Source of the DNA: Parasitella parasitica
Taxonomy: Eukaryota; Mucoromycota; Mucoromycetes; Mucorales; Mucoraceae
Direction of reading: 5' to 3'
NCBI GenBank assembly: GCA_025201805.1
Contig: MU619315.1
Location: 5,844 to 58,030, forward strand
DNA length: 52,187 nucleotides
Part shown: piece after piece, positions 22,405 to 33,872 of the stretch
Layout of the letters: each line of letters starts with the position of its first letter
Numbering within the stretch: position 1 is the first letter of the stretch
Made by a program: the position numbers and the translations under genes
Notes under the pieces: model-generated
Database searches by the model: none
What the model was told of the DNA's origin: nothing
Seen by the model: the letters and a program-made list of their open reading frames with translations, nothing else

Positions 22405-23391
22405 TTAAGCAATGTTTGCCAAATAATCTTTAACTTCACTCAAGCTCAATTTTCTAAATAATGGGATCTCCTTTCTTTCACCACCATAAATGCCTACAGT
22501 ACTTTTACCAATAATACCAATTTCTAGACTATTCTCCGTCATTTGTCCTTCGAAACCCTCCTTGAGCTAAGTATAAGGTTAACATCCTGTTCAGATCAAT
22601 GCTAAATTCGGATTCTTACGGTCAAAATTGCTGTGTGTACTGCGTCTTCCAATTCCATCTCCTCATTGTATCTATGTAGAAGGTCCTCTTTTTTTAAAAA
22701 TCTGAAAATACATCTGTATAACCTTATTTTTACCTTTTTTCCAAAAAGGTCTTTGCATTGATCATGTTTTTGCCAATGGCGCTGGCTTTCCAGGCAAAGT
22801 AAGAGCCAGAAGGATCGACTTGATAAAGCGAGGGTCCATTCACCTCGTCATAGCCTGCAATCAAAAGAGAAACACCAAAGGGACGGACACCACTATCAAA
22901 AGAATTAGCAATGATGCACCCTTTCCCCCACTCTTTTTCTCTACCACAAGAGTTTACCCGCTTTGTGTATATTCTTGCATGACACCTGCTACTTCTTGAA
23001 CAAGAATGCGTACTGGAGGTTCTTCCATATAAACTCTTTTATAAGCCTGTGCTGCTTTGCGTGCTTTACTGACCAATACACGGAAATCAGGTCCCATGCC
23101 AGAGTAGATCATGCCAATGTTGGCGCAAATGGTGGCAACCTTCTCAAGCGTAGAATCGTCGACAAGACTGGATGCTGATTTCTTTTCTGTTGCAATGACA
23201 ATGCCGTTGGTAGCTATAGTCCGCTGTGTGAGTGAACAAAGATGGACATTCATGCTTTTTTTTTTTCCAAATTTACCTTTGATGCCAACAGATGTGACAC
23301 CTTGCGATACAGCGTTCAAGGCATATTCAATTTGAACGAGTTTTCCCGAAGGAGAAAAGGTCGTGAGTGAGAAGCTATAACGATCCGCCAT
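22405..23391 (-). CDS. PRE8: 20S proteasome subunit alpha 2
   Basis: Outer-ring alpha subunit of the 20S proteasome core (PSMA2/Pre8 type). Exons (minus): 23391-23277, 23213-22958, 22892-22734, 22671-22620, 22566-22405; 247 aa, close to the family's 234-250. Diagnostic are [20 protein letters not shown] (the alpha-subunit N-terminal box), [40 protein letters not shown] and [20 protein letters not shown]. As expected for alpha subunits there is no catalytic threonine. It is transcribed divergently from KAP123 with 279 bp between the start codons. I do not see a clear Rpn4-type PACE box there. Confidence 0.97.
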
Positions 23392-23670
23392 TTGATAGAA
23401 TTATATATGGTGAAGAATTGGAAAAAGAAGAGGTTATTGAGCTTCTGAATCCAAGCGTTGGAAACGTAACATCTGCCGCAAGACGCGTGTTGCTTTTACT
23501 GATTATGATGACGTACGAAATGCGCATCCTCTTCCTCTTATTCTGTCCTGTCCGTCCTGTGGCTGAACAAACACAAACCTTTCTTTCATACGGACATTTA
23601 ATGTACAACAAACTCTTTCTAGCCATTGCAGTTATTTGATCCTTTTCAACCTGTATTTTTTATATTGAAT

Positions 23671-26600
23671 ATGGAGGTAACATTTGACAGAAGTTTGGTT
23701 TCCTAGCAACCAGGTTTTAATTTGATCCAGCATTTTGTAACAGGCCTCGAGGAACTTTTGACTAAGCTTGTAGCAGCTCAAGATTCTGATACAATTAGAC
23801 AGGTAAATTGGACACAATAGACAAAAAAAAATTTTTTTTTTTTTGTTGTTATTGTATTACTTGAATTTAACCAAGTTGATCCAGGCCACTTCGACATTGA
23901 ATACACAATATTATGTATCAGCAAATTGTATTCCTGCCTTTGTCCAGATCATCAGTCGCTCTTCAAACCAGACTGTTTGTCAACTTGCAGCAGTTGAATT
24001 AAGGAAACGTATCTCCAAGAAATGGCAAGAAATCCCTGATGTAGCCCAAGGCGAAATCCGTACCCAATTGCTACAGATTACTTTAAACGAACAGCTGTAA
24101 ATGTTGCACATGTATCCGGATACAGAGCAGATCATTAATTCTTTTACTTGATTGTAGTGAAATCGTCCGTCATTTAACCGCTCGTGTTATTTCATCCATT
24201 GCCCGGATCGATGTCCCTGAGAACAAATGGCCTGAATTATTGGATTTTTTGAACCAAGCATGTACCAGCACCACAGTCATTCACCGCGAGGTTGGAAGTT
24301 ATTGCCTTTACACACTGTTTGAAGTCATTGCCGATTTTTTCATGAACCATACTGCACCTTTGTATGAACTTTTCTCGAAAGCAATTGTTGATCCCGAAAG
24401 CAAACGTGTCAGAATTACTACTGTATTGTAAGTAAAAATCGAAAGAAGATGGTGGCAAGCAGGTTCAGGATCTTACTGTGATTATATGATAGGACTTTGG
24501 GTAAGCTTGCTGAATTCATTGAAACAGAAGACAAGGAAAACATTGTAAGTTTTTTTTTTTTNNNNNNNNNNNNNNNNNNNNNNNNNAGCTTATCTAAACC
24601 ACACTTGGCTTATTCACGTTTGCGCAAAATAGAAAACTTTCAGAAATATGATTCCCGGTATGGTTAGCGTCTTGGAGCAATGTCTTCAAGCAGAGGACGA
24701 GGAGAGTGCAGGCGAGATTTTTGAAGTGTTCGATACATTGCTGATGTTGGTATGTATTTGAAATCACAATATGTGCCCTTTAGTTACCAGACATATTGAC
24801 GGGCGAGGGATAATTTTAGGATGCTCCTCTTCTGTCAAATCATCTGGTTGATTTAATAAGATTTTTCTTGACTATTGGGTCCAACCGTGAGTTGGATGAT
24901 GGCCTCCGTGTCATGGCCCTCTCCTTCCTCATGTGGGCTGCTGTGTAGTAAGTGTTGGGACCATCCAAAGAAGGCTTTTTTTTGAGACTTAATTCTCCTC
25001 GTCATCACAGTAAACAAAACAAAATCAGAAGTATGAAGCTTGTTGGGTTCATTGTAGAAGGTTTGATGCCTATTGGCACTGAAGAAGATCCTGAGGATGT
25101 GGATGAAGACTCTCCTTCTCGTGTAAGTTAAAGATTAAAGTAGCTGATTTGCGCCAGATCACTCAAACGTTAGGCAAACAACAACGTATACAGTTGGCAT
25201 TTAAGGTTTTGAATGCTCTTGCAACCAACATGCCTCCTCAACAAGTGTTCCCCATCGTCATGCCTGTCGTAGTGACATATATGCAAAACCCTGACCCTAA
25301 CTTCCGTAAAGCAGCCATGATGTCGTTTGCCGTCATCATTGAAGGTTGTGCTGAATACATGAGTCCCAAGTTGAATGATCTTTTGCCCCTCGTGTGCTCT
25401 GGCTTGCAAGATCCCGAGATTATTGTTCGCCGTGCTGCCTGTATGGCCCTAGGTTGTCTTGCTGAGGAAATGCCTGCCGAGATCTCAGAGAGCCATCAAA
25501 TTTTGTTGCCCCTTGTTTTCAACTTGATGAATGACACAAACCCTGAAGTTACGAAACACGCTTGCAATGCTCTTGATGCCATTTTAGAAAGCTTGGGTGA
25601 TGAGGTTTTGCAGTACTTGCCAATGTTAATGGAGAAGCTCTTGTTTCTTTTGGACAATGCCCCTCAAACTGAAACAAAGGCCACTGTCATGGCTGCTATC
25701 GGCAGCGCTGCTCATGCTGCAGGCGAAGGGTTCGAACCTTACTTTGGTGGCGTGATGCCCCGTATCCGTCATTTGATGACTTTGACCGAAGGTACTGACG
25801 AAGCTTTACTTCGTGGCGTTGCGACAGACTCTGCTGGTGCCATTGCTGAGGCTGTTGGTGCTGATAAATTTAGGCCTTTTACGCAAGAATTGATGGCTCT
25901 GGCCATTGAGCAACTGACATTAGATTCGCCTCGTCTGCGTGAATGTTCATATGCCTTCTTCTCTATTATGGCTCGCGTATTTGGCGACGAATTTGCTCCT
26001 TATCTCCCTACTATAATGCCCTTTATCATCGCTTCTTGCAAGGCTGAGGAGAAGGATGAGACCAACGTTGGTAGTGAAATTGATCTTTCTCTGGGCGAGT
26101 GTAATGAAGAAGAGGAAGATAGCGCCTTCAATTTCAATTCTGCTATCGCCGATGAAAAGGAATTTGCTGCCGATGCTCTTGGAGAGATTTTTGAAAGTAC
26201 ACAAACCCATTTCTTGCCTTACGTGGAGTCTGCAGTTGAAGACTTGACTGAACTTTCTTTCCATCTCTTTGATGGTGTCCGCAAAGCAGTTGTCGGCAGT
26301 CTGTTTAGCTTTCTCAAGACTTTCTATGTCATGTCTGGATTTGACGAGTGGAAAGCCGGTCTACCTTTGGCCTATCCTGTACACGAAAACGTTCAAAACA
26401 TGACGACAATCATCATTCCTACTGTTTTGGCCATGTGGAAGGATGAAGATGACAAGATGGTTGTTGTGCAGATATGTCAAGAGCTAATCCAATCTCTTAA
26501 ATTAATGGGTCCCAGCATCATTGCTAATCATGTCGAAGAAATTTCGCGCAACCTACTTGATATCTTTGAAAAGAAATCATTCTGTCAACAAAGCTACAAT

Positions 26601-27424
26601 GATGAAGACTTTGTTGATGAGGAAGAGGAAGCCGAATCTGAATCCCTTTTAATCACTGCTGCGGGTGACCTTGTCGCTACCATTTGTGAAACAGTAGGCG
26701 AGTCTTATTCATCCTACTTTGACGTGTTTATGCCCTTGATTGCCAAGTATTACAAGAAATCAAAGTCTGCTCCTGAGCGCTCCATGGCCATCGGATGTCT
26801 GGGTGAATGCATTACTGGTATTAAAAGCGCTGTTACACCTCACACTGAACGTCTGCTCCAGCTTTTCATCAAGGCATGCGGCGACGAAGACCAGTCTGTC
26901 AGGAGTAATGCTGCGTACGCACTAGGTATTCTTTGTGGTAATTCTCAAATCGATCTTGGCTCTCAATACCCTATTATCTTGACTGCATTGCACCCGCTTT
27001 TCCAGAATCAACCTGTGCCTAATATTACTGATAATGCCACTGGCGCTGTTGCAAGATTAATCATTGCTCGTCCTGATGCTGTTCCTATCGACCAAGTGTT
27101 GCCTGTCTTTACTAGTGTGCTTCCCCTCAAGGCAGACTTTGCAGAGAATGAGCCTGTTTTCCACTGTTTGTTTTCTCTTTTCCGTGCTAATAACACCTTT
27201 GTAAGAATTGCTCTTTTGTTTTACATATTGACTGCTTCTAATATATACTACTGTAGATCCAAAGCCAAATCCCCAGCCTTCTGCCTGTATTCCACCATGT
27301 GCTGGACAATAAAGATCAATTAAAAGATTCAACTCGTAATGAACTTGTAGAACTATTACGCGCCTTGAACACTCAGTCCCCCTCACTGGGTATTTCCAAC
27401 AGTGATTTGGCCCGTTTCTTGTAA
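23671..27424 (+). CDS. KAP123: Importin-beta family karyopherin Kap123/importin-4
   Basis: Nuclear import receptor; Kap123 carries ribosomal proteins and histones in yeast. Ten exons: 23671-23676, 23731-23802, 23885-24096, 24158-24427, 24493-24544, 24633-24749, 24820-24947, 25011-25122, 25158-27200, 27257-27424; 1,059 aa versus 1,113 in yeast. Exon 1 encodes only Met-Glu. The sequence is HEAT-repeat throughout (TVCQLAAVELRKRISKKW, AACMALGCLAEEMPAEIS, ATVMAAIGSAAHAAGEGFEP, SNAAYALGILCGNSQIDL). The region matching the yeast protein's ARLRESGYAF is conserved as SPRLRECSYAFFSIMARVFG. An acidic loop lies near residue 610 (ECNEEEEDS). A 25-base run of N sits in intron 5 and does not affect coding. 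Confidence 0.95.
24562..24586. other. Assembly gap (25 N) in a KAP123 intron
   Basis: Run of unknown bases directly after a poly-T tract that begins seven bases past the donor GTAAGT. The true length of this intron is unknown. Confidence 0.99.
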
Positions 27425-27996
27425 AAACAAAACAACCCCATTTAGACAGCAACAACATCTTTACATATATATTCTTCTATAGGCATTACTATTACACTCA
27501 ATATTTTTAAATAAACTGTATATTTATACTAAATTCTGTAAAGACATGAAACAAATTTCATAAGGAAACAATACTTCCAAAAAGTTCCTAATCAAATTTG
27601 TGAAAAATACTGGTGTATCTATGAAATACGATTTAACGAGTAGGGACGATCTTTATCAATGTTACGGGAGTGATTGTTCCTAGTGCCTTTATGTTTAGCA
27701 AAGAAAAACCACCTGAAATATTTGGTAATGCTCCTTTCGAGATATATGTGGGTTTGGCACAGTAAACGCTGGTAACTGCTGGAAATTCTATTCAAGATGA
27801 GCCTGATGAAATAGACTTTGCACCAAACGATAATGGCGACACGCTGAGTTCTTTTCCAACAAAGACTTTGCAAAGGTGTCCCTCATTATAAATAATTGTT
27901 TCTCTATAATATAGGTACTCCTCAAATTGATTAGCCCAGACTTTATTTTTTATTCAGAGCTGAATTTTCATCATTTTACACGAATACAGATTTACT
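27425..27996. other. Convergent 3' intergenic region
   Basis: About 570 bp between the stops of KAP123 (+) and the coiled-coil gene (minus). It is AT-rich. An 84-codon minus-strand ORF (27873-27619) has no recognisable features and is not called. Confidence 0.5.
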
Positions 27997-29536
27997 TCAT
28001 GATATGCGTTTCTCCAACTTGTCAACTCTTTCCACTAAATCAGGAAAATAGAATTGCTTTGTATATCCCACAACCGCTGTCGCCAATGCAGCACTGATAC
28101 TTCTGTCTACTCCATTGAGTTGAATAGTGTTGGGGATTTTGAGTTGGTTTGTTAGATATTTTGCAGCGACTTCTGTAACGCCCTTTTTGCCTTCAGGATC
28201 GTTCATAAATTCCAAGACCTCTCGATGACTCCTGCGAAAGTGTAGTAAAGACGGTGTTGGCATACATACAAAATATGTATATATAAAATAAAAAATAAAA
28301 AAAAAACCCCTTACTTGAGCACAAGATCAATGTTTTCTAGATTCTGCCACATATGTTTCACGGGAAGACCATTCAGGTTTGATTCAAATAATGCTATAGC
28401 TTCATTCGCTTCCTTTTCCAGCTGAATTAGTTTTGGCACTGAAGCCTTTATCTTGAGTCTTTGTTGACGGTATTTTCTAATTTTGACAACTTCTTGGGTC
28501 GAAAAAGCGGTAGTTTTATGGGGCGTTGGGTATATGCTCAGTTTTTTCGCAGCTGAGGGATTCAGTATGAAATCAATTAATTGGGATCCAAGATGACTGT
28601 CCAATGCCTGTTTTGTTCGTTTTGATAAATCCAAGTTGTTCATCAGACGTTGACTTTTTAAAAAGAATGGTGTCTGTAATATTTTGTCAGTAATTTCCGT
28701 TGCTAGCTTTTGGCTGTCCACCACCCTCGATCCATCTTTTGATTCATCTGCATTATCATCAATATTCGATTTGCATTTTTTCTCTAATTCCTCTCGAACT
28801 TCTTTTGCTGTGCTCTGGAAATACTCTTGTAGATATAGATCCGCATCATCAATCACATTGCGTATCATTGGCATGTCAGATTTGTTCAGTTTGCCTATTT
28901 TGAGCCATTCAATTTTATCGTGGGCGGCATTGATGTCAGTTAGGAATCGGCCATCTTTGTAAATTATCTCCTCTACATCTTTTTGCGTAGGTGCTGTGAT
29001 TTCCTCGAGTTTTCCACTTATATCAGCCGCCGAGCATAGTTTGTCAACACCTCGACTAACGATTTCTTTTTCTATAGCTTTCAATCTAAAGAATTATAAA
29101 AACCAATGAATTGAGGCTGTTTTTAAGCTACAAATCCTTTTCATACTTTTGAGCCATTTCGGTTCTTGTGCTCTCCATTTCTTCAAGTCGTATATCTGTG
29201 ATAAAATATTAAGAGTCGATATTGATTTGTACATTTGCAATGCTAATTCGGTTACTTGCCTAATCGTGCTTCAACATTTGGGTAATTCTCGATTCGAATT
29301 CGTTTATCTTTCATCTCTTTTCTTATCTGCTTGTGCCGGGAGTAATCATAATCAAATTCATGTAATCTCTTGGAAAGCATGCAATTTTTGACAAGGCTTT
29401 TGACAGAAAGAAAAAACGAAGTATTGCTCAAAAAATAATACTTTCCAGATGTATATCTATATACTCACTTGTCTGCACAGCTAAGCTCTTGTTTATTGAC
29501 ATTATCCATGTTGAATGATAGCACCTGTGAGGCCAT
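27997..29536 (-). CDS. Orphan coiled-coil protein, about 419 aa
   Basis: Exons (minus): 29536-29469, 29396-29260, 29195-29147, 29085-28315, 28231-27997. Frames join throughout if the second intron has a GC donor (TTAG|GCAAGT), which matches the GC-AG consensus. The start MASQVLSFNMDNVNKQ is the first good ATG; Met10 is an alternative. Residues 25-110 form a charged coiled coil (SRHKQIRKEMKDKRIRIENY, RLEEMESTRTEMAQKLKAIE). A second coil is near 285-330 (KIRKYRQQRLKIKASVPKLI). The C-terminus ends in a short leucine heptad (PDLVERVDKLEKRIS). I do not recognise the family. A cytoskeletal or spindle role is conceivable but unsupported. Confidence 0.7.
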
Positions 29537-30172
29537 AAAAATAAAAAAGAGTAAAATAAAAAAGGGAAAAAGCGCGCTACTACTAGCAAGCTGGGATTTG
29601 CTAAAATGTCTTGCTGTTAGATCAATTAGTATTTCTGTAGGCTTGTCCAAATTATAAACTTTTATTTTTTAGGCGTAGCAATGTCAGCACTCGCTGTAAT
29701 AGTCAAGAGAAATATTGAGATATTATTGCTGCTGGATCCCTCTCTGATATTGTAATCGTATCATAAGAAAAATCACACTCAGGATGCCGTTTTCAAAATA
29801 GCTCTTTTTGACATGTCAGACCTAGTTTATTACACTCAATGTGCTGCTTTTCAAGTTAATAATGTGTCACGGCAAGTCTTCTAACATGCAAAATTCTTAC
29901 AAGTCATACAGGTATAGTGAGTTTCATAATAGACATAGTTGAACATTGAGTAGACAGCATCAAGAGTCAACATTCGAAATGAAAACGACGGATAAACTTG
30001 GCATCGTACACACTTTAGTTATACATTCGGTATTCAGTTATATACAGTGGTATATAAATATGAATCTGCTTAGCATTCTCAGTGTATGTTCAGTCCTGGG
30101 ATGACCAGAATCTTCAACTAATGCCGTCCCATAAACAGTCTTGATGGGTGTCTAGAAAATTTTTTTTACGTC

Positions 30173-30180
30173 TATAAAAT
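30173..30180 (+). promoter_or_regulatory. TATA-like element upstream of the snoRNA host transcript
   Basis: TATAAAAT about 70 bp before the splice donor of the candidate non-coding host transcript, followed by a pyrimidine-rich stretch that could hold the transcription start. Proposed from position only. Confidence 0.35.
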
Positions 30181-30246
30181 AGGTGCCAATAGCCTATATC
30201 TCTTCTTCTTTCCAACTGCCCAAGTTTGCACAGTTTTCTTCAAAAG

Positions 30247-30479
30247 GTAATTATCAGTCTTTCATATGAATGAAAGGAAAAAAAAACAAGTGTATGGATC
30301 CATGAAATGATGAATTTTAGCTGGCACCAGTCCGAGCTTCATGATGGAAAACCATAAAGTGGGGTGTCAATATATACGCAAGACATCCCTGATTTTTGGA
30401 TTCATACATATTACATTTCCTTTCATATAAATGATATCATTTTATGAAATTTTTTTTTATTAACAACCACGCACATAGG
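30247..30479 (+). other. Candidate intron of a non-coding host transcript
   Basis: Donor CAAAAG|GTAATTAT at 30247. Acceptor GCACATAG at 30479, with a branch-point-like TATTAAC about 20 nt before it. The flanking sequences have no open frame, so if spliced, the host RNA would be non-coding. The intron encloses the snoRNA candidate, the usual arrangement for intron-encoded snoRNAs. This is inference from splice signals. Confidence 0.4.
30292..30407 (+). ncRNA. Candidate box C/D snoRNA guiding 18S rRNA methylation
   Basis: All four boxes are in canonical order: C ATGATGA (30307-30313), D' CCGA (30332-30335), C' ATGATGG (30341-30347), D CTGA (30389-30392). A terminal stem encloses them: GTATGGATCC (30292-30301) pairs with GGATTCATAC (30398-30407), with one G.U pair, and the inner five bases ATGAA and TTTTT extend it with one U.U mismatch. 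The bases upstream of D' (GCTGGCACCAG, 30320-30330) are complementary to CUGGUGCCAGC, the universally conserved 530-loop segment of small-subunit rRNA. By the box D plus 5 rule the target is the second G of CUGG. The guide upstream of D has no target I can name. I cannot run a covariance search; D' is degenerate, as is common. Confidence 0.65.
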
Positions 30480-30776
30480 TATTTTTTTTGTTGAATTTTG
30501 AAATGGTTTTTCACAATAAAGAATAATTTTTTTTTTGAACTATTTTCCTTGTGACATTGTAGTAGCACCTTCTTTGGCATCACATAATCAGGCCTATAAG
30601 GGTGATTAAACAGCATGATCTACATACAAATCTGATTTTCGAATACGCAGTAGTGCCTTGTGTACCCACACTGTTCTGTCTCCTTTTTTATATATATATT
30701 TTAGAGCATTAATCTTCCTCCTCCATCTTTCTTTATTCTCACAGCCTCGTTTTCCTTTTTTTTTACATCGTTACTC

Positions 30777-32120
30777 ATGGTATCGTCTACCATCAGATTA
30801 CCATCACCGACACCACCACCAGCACCCGATGAAAAGGCTTATAAAGCTGCTTTAAAAGCAAATGATTTCTTCGAGCGTGGCCACTTCAATGAAGCAATTG
30901 CAAACTATACAAGAATTGTGCAACTGTCAAAAGATTACAGTGAAAAAGACCAAGAGTTTTTGGCATTGATATATTGCAACAGAAGTGCAAGCTATAACAA
31001 AATTAAAGAATACGAGAAAGCGAGGTTAGATGCATTGCAAGCCATCGATTTAGCTGCAGCTTTGTCCAAGGTATGTATGTAGCGTTCTATCATGGCGCTC
31101 AGAGATCTAGTTTTTTCATACAAAGAGGCATTTGCAGGGTTATTTTCGACACGGCGAGGCCTTGTTAAACTTGGAGAAGTTTGATGAAGCTCTGGAAGCC
31201 TTCAAGACGGCTATGGATAAAGAAGAAACAGGCAGCATCAAGGAGATATCAACCTTTGTCGCCAAAACATTAATTGAAAAAGATAATGCGAGGATGGGGA
31301 TCAGGATCATTCAACTTGTAGCAGGTCAGGACATTGCTATCACAAAGGGCGTGCTGAATCCGATCCAGTCCAAACTATACGAGTTTGCTGCTCATATGAA
31401 AAACATCATACACATTGTTGCCGACACCAAAACCAGAAAGTGCATCATTGTCGATGCGGTAAGAAATCAAAAATGAGAACAAATGCTACATTATTGCGAT
31501 TGCTAAACATAAAAAATTAGTGTTGGGATATCGATGGAATACTGAGATTCATTGAAGAGCAAGGCTATACAGTTGTCGCAACTGTGGTTACGCATTACCA
31601 CTTTGATCACATTGGTGGGTCTCCACCAGCTCCGTACGACACATTGCCCATCAAGATTTCTGGGCTGTCTAGCCTTTTGAAAAGGATACCTCATATCAAA
31701 GCCTACATTCATCCACTTGAAATACCCTTTATTCAGCAGACAAATCCCAGTATAAAGTTTAATCGTCTAGTGCCCACCCTCACTGATATTACTACGACCC
31801 TAAACATTGGAAAGATGCATATTGAATTCCTGCATACCCCAGGTCATACGCCAGGGTCGCAATCGCTACTGATCAATAAATCAAGGCTCATTTCAGGCGA
31901 TACTCTTTTATGTGGCGGGCATTGTGGTAGGACAGATCTGCCAGGAGGCAATCGTAAGGCGATGGAGAATACACTACGGCATGTGCTGGGAGGGCTGGAT
32001 AATCGAATCATTGTGTATCCAGGCCATCATTACGGAGCAGCTTGGTCTACTATTGGCATTGAGCGAGAAAATGGCTGTCTAGGTGATGAATTAGTGGGAT
32101 TTGGGATGGAGGCAACTTAG
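30777..32120 (+). CDS. TPR / metallo-beta-lactamase fusion protein
   Basis: Exons 30777-31070, 31138-31458, 31521-32120; 404 aa. Residues about 18-135 form TPR-type helix pairs (AYKAALKANDFFERGHFNEA, LALIYCNRSASYNKIKEYEK, YFRHGEALLNLEKFDEALEA), like Hsp70/Hsp90 co-chaperone TPRs. Residues about 185-400 are a metallo-beta-lactamase domain with THYHFDH as the metal-binding HxHxDH, then HTPGHTPGS, SGDTLLCGGHCGR and YPGHHYG. This is the full ligand set of glyoxalase-II-like hydrolases. The expected chemistry is hydrolysis of a thioester or similar substrate with two metal ions; the real substrate is unknown. There is no targeting sequence. The stop is about 120 bp before the eRF1 start on the same strand. 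Confidence 0.88.
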
Positions 32121-32240
32121 CTTGTAAAAAAAGCCACCTTTCCTTTTTTTTTTTCAAGTCGGTTTTAAAAAAAAACTAGACTAAATAAACTAGACGTGGC
32201 TCCATTTACTCTCTTTTCTTTCCTTTCAAAATCATACAAA

Positions 32241-33739
32241 ATGTCATCAACGCAGCCAGATGACACTACCGTCGATGACAACATCGAGATGTGGAAGATG
32301 AAAAAATTGATTAAGGGCCTCGAAAATGCTAGAGGGTAATTAGTCATATAAATTTTTATTGTAACAGCTTGAAATCTAACATTTCCATAGTAACGGCACT
32401 TCTATGATTTCTCTTATTATCCGTAAGTGATATACTTGCCTGATTTATTAAACTCTGCCTTTAACAGTTTCACCTAGCACCCAAGGGTCAGATCGCTCTT
32501 GTCAATAAAATGCTGGTCACTGAAAGCGGCACTGCCTCCAACATTAAATCTCGTGTTAATCGTTTATCGGTTATGTCTGCTATTGAGTCTACAATGCAAC
32601 GTTTAAAGTTATACAACAGAGGTAAGCATACATGTTGATGTGGCAGTGAATTTCGTGGCTAAAATCTGTAATGCGTAGTTCCTAATAATGGACTAGTTAT
32701 ATTCTGTGGTACTATTCTCACTGATGAAGGCAAGGAAAAAAAAGTCAATATCGATTTTGAACCTATGAAGCCAATCAACACCTCTCTCTATTTGTGCGAT
32801 AACAAATTTCATGTGGAAGCGTTATCTGAACTTTTAGAAGACGATACAAAGTATGGATTCATTGTCATGGACGGTTCAGGCACTCTCTTTGGTACACTTG
32901 CTGGTAATACACGTGAAGTCATTCGTAAGATATCTGTCGAATTGCCAAAGAAGCACGGCCGTGGTGGTCAGTCCGCTCTTCGTTTCTCCCGTCTTCGTGA
33001 GGAAGCCAGGCGCAATTACATCCGTAAAATTGCTGAAAACGCTGCTACGATCTTTATTACCAATGACAAGGTCAATTGTGCCGGCTTGATTTTGGCAGGT
33101 TCTGCTGATTTGAAGAATGAATTGAATTTATCTGAGACCTTTGATGGCCGTCTGAAAAGCAAAGTCATCAAGGTTGTCGACGTTTCTTACGGTTTTGAAA
33201 ACGGCTTTAATCAAGCTATTGCTTTGACTTCCGAGACTTTGTCAAATATCAAATACATGCAGGAGAAGAAGCTGATCGAAAGCTACTTTGATGAGATCTC
33301 TCAAGATACTGGAAAATACTGTTTCGGTATTGGAGATACATTGAAGGCGCTCGAGATGGGTGCAGTTGAATCATTGATTGTTTGGGAGAAAATTCCTACT
33401 AATCGTTATGTTCTTCGTAACGCCTCTGGTGCCGAAACTGTTGTCCATCCTACTGCTGAGGAGGAAGCGTCTAAATCTTTCTTGGTCAATGACAGCCCTG
33501 ACCCCAATTCTAACGCTGAAATGGAAGTTGTTGATAATATGCCTTTGATAGACTGGTTTACTCTCCATTATAAGGAATTTGGTACCAAACTGGAAATCAT
33601 CACCGATTGTTCCCAAGAAGGCTCTCAATTTGTTAAGGGTTTTGGTGGAATTGGTGGTATTCTTCGATATCGCGTCAACTTTGAACAAATCTGCGATTCC
33701 GATGACTTCATATCTGATGATGATGATGAATATATCTAG
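32241..33739 (+). CDS. SUP45: Eukaryotic translation release factor eRF1
   Basis: Recognises all stop codons and triggers peptide release on the ribosome. Exons 32241-32335, 32391-32422, 32478-32621, 32679-33739; 443 aa (human 437). Domain 1 carries [14 protein letters not shown] (the NIKS motif) and YLCDNKFH (the YxCxxxF motif), both for stop recognition. Domain 2 carries [15 protein letters not shown] with the GGQ catalytic loop. The C-terminus is acidic ([12 protein letters not shown]), as in other eRF1. The second exon is 32 nt. All motifs are canonical, which agrees with the standard code used throughout the window. Confidence 0.97.
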
Positions 33740-33872
33740 ATTTTTGACCCTTTCCCCCCCTTTTTTTTTACACGTATCCTCTTGATTTGCACAAACAAAC
33801 TGGCTTTCTCAATCACGCCCACTCCTCGAATTTATGCATAATTTTACATATAAATTAAAAATAAAGTATGCA

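Noticed and set aside
25725-25745. T-loop-like GGGTTCGAACC suggesting a tRNA
   Set aside because: It lies inside the KAP123 coding exon and has no acceptor or anticodon stem around it.
27619-27873. 84-codon minus-strand ORF
   Set aside because: Biased composition, no family resemblance, and located in the AT-rich 3' interval of convergent genes.
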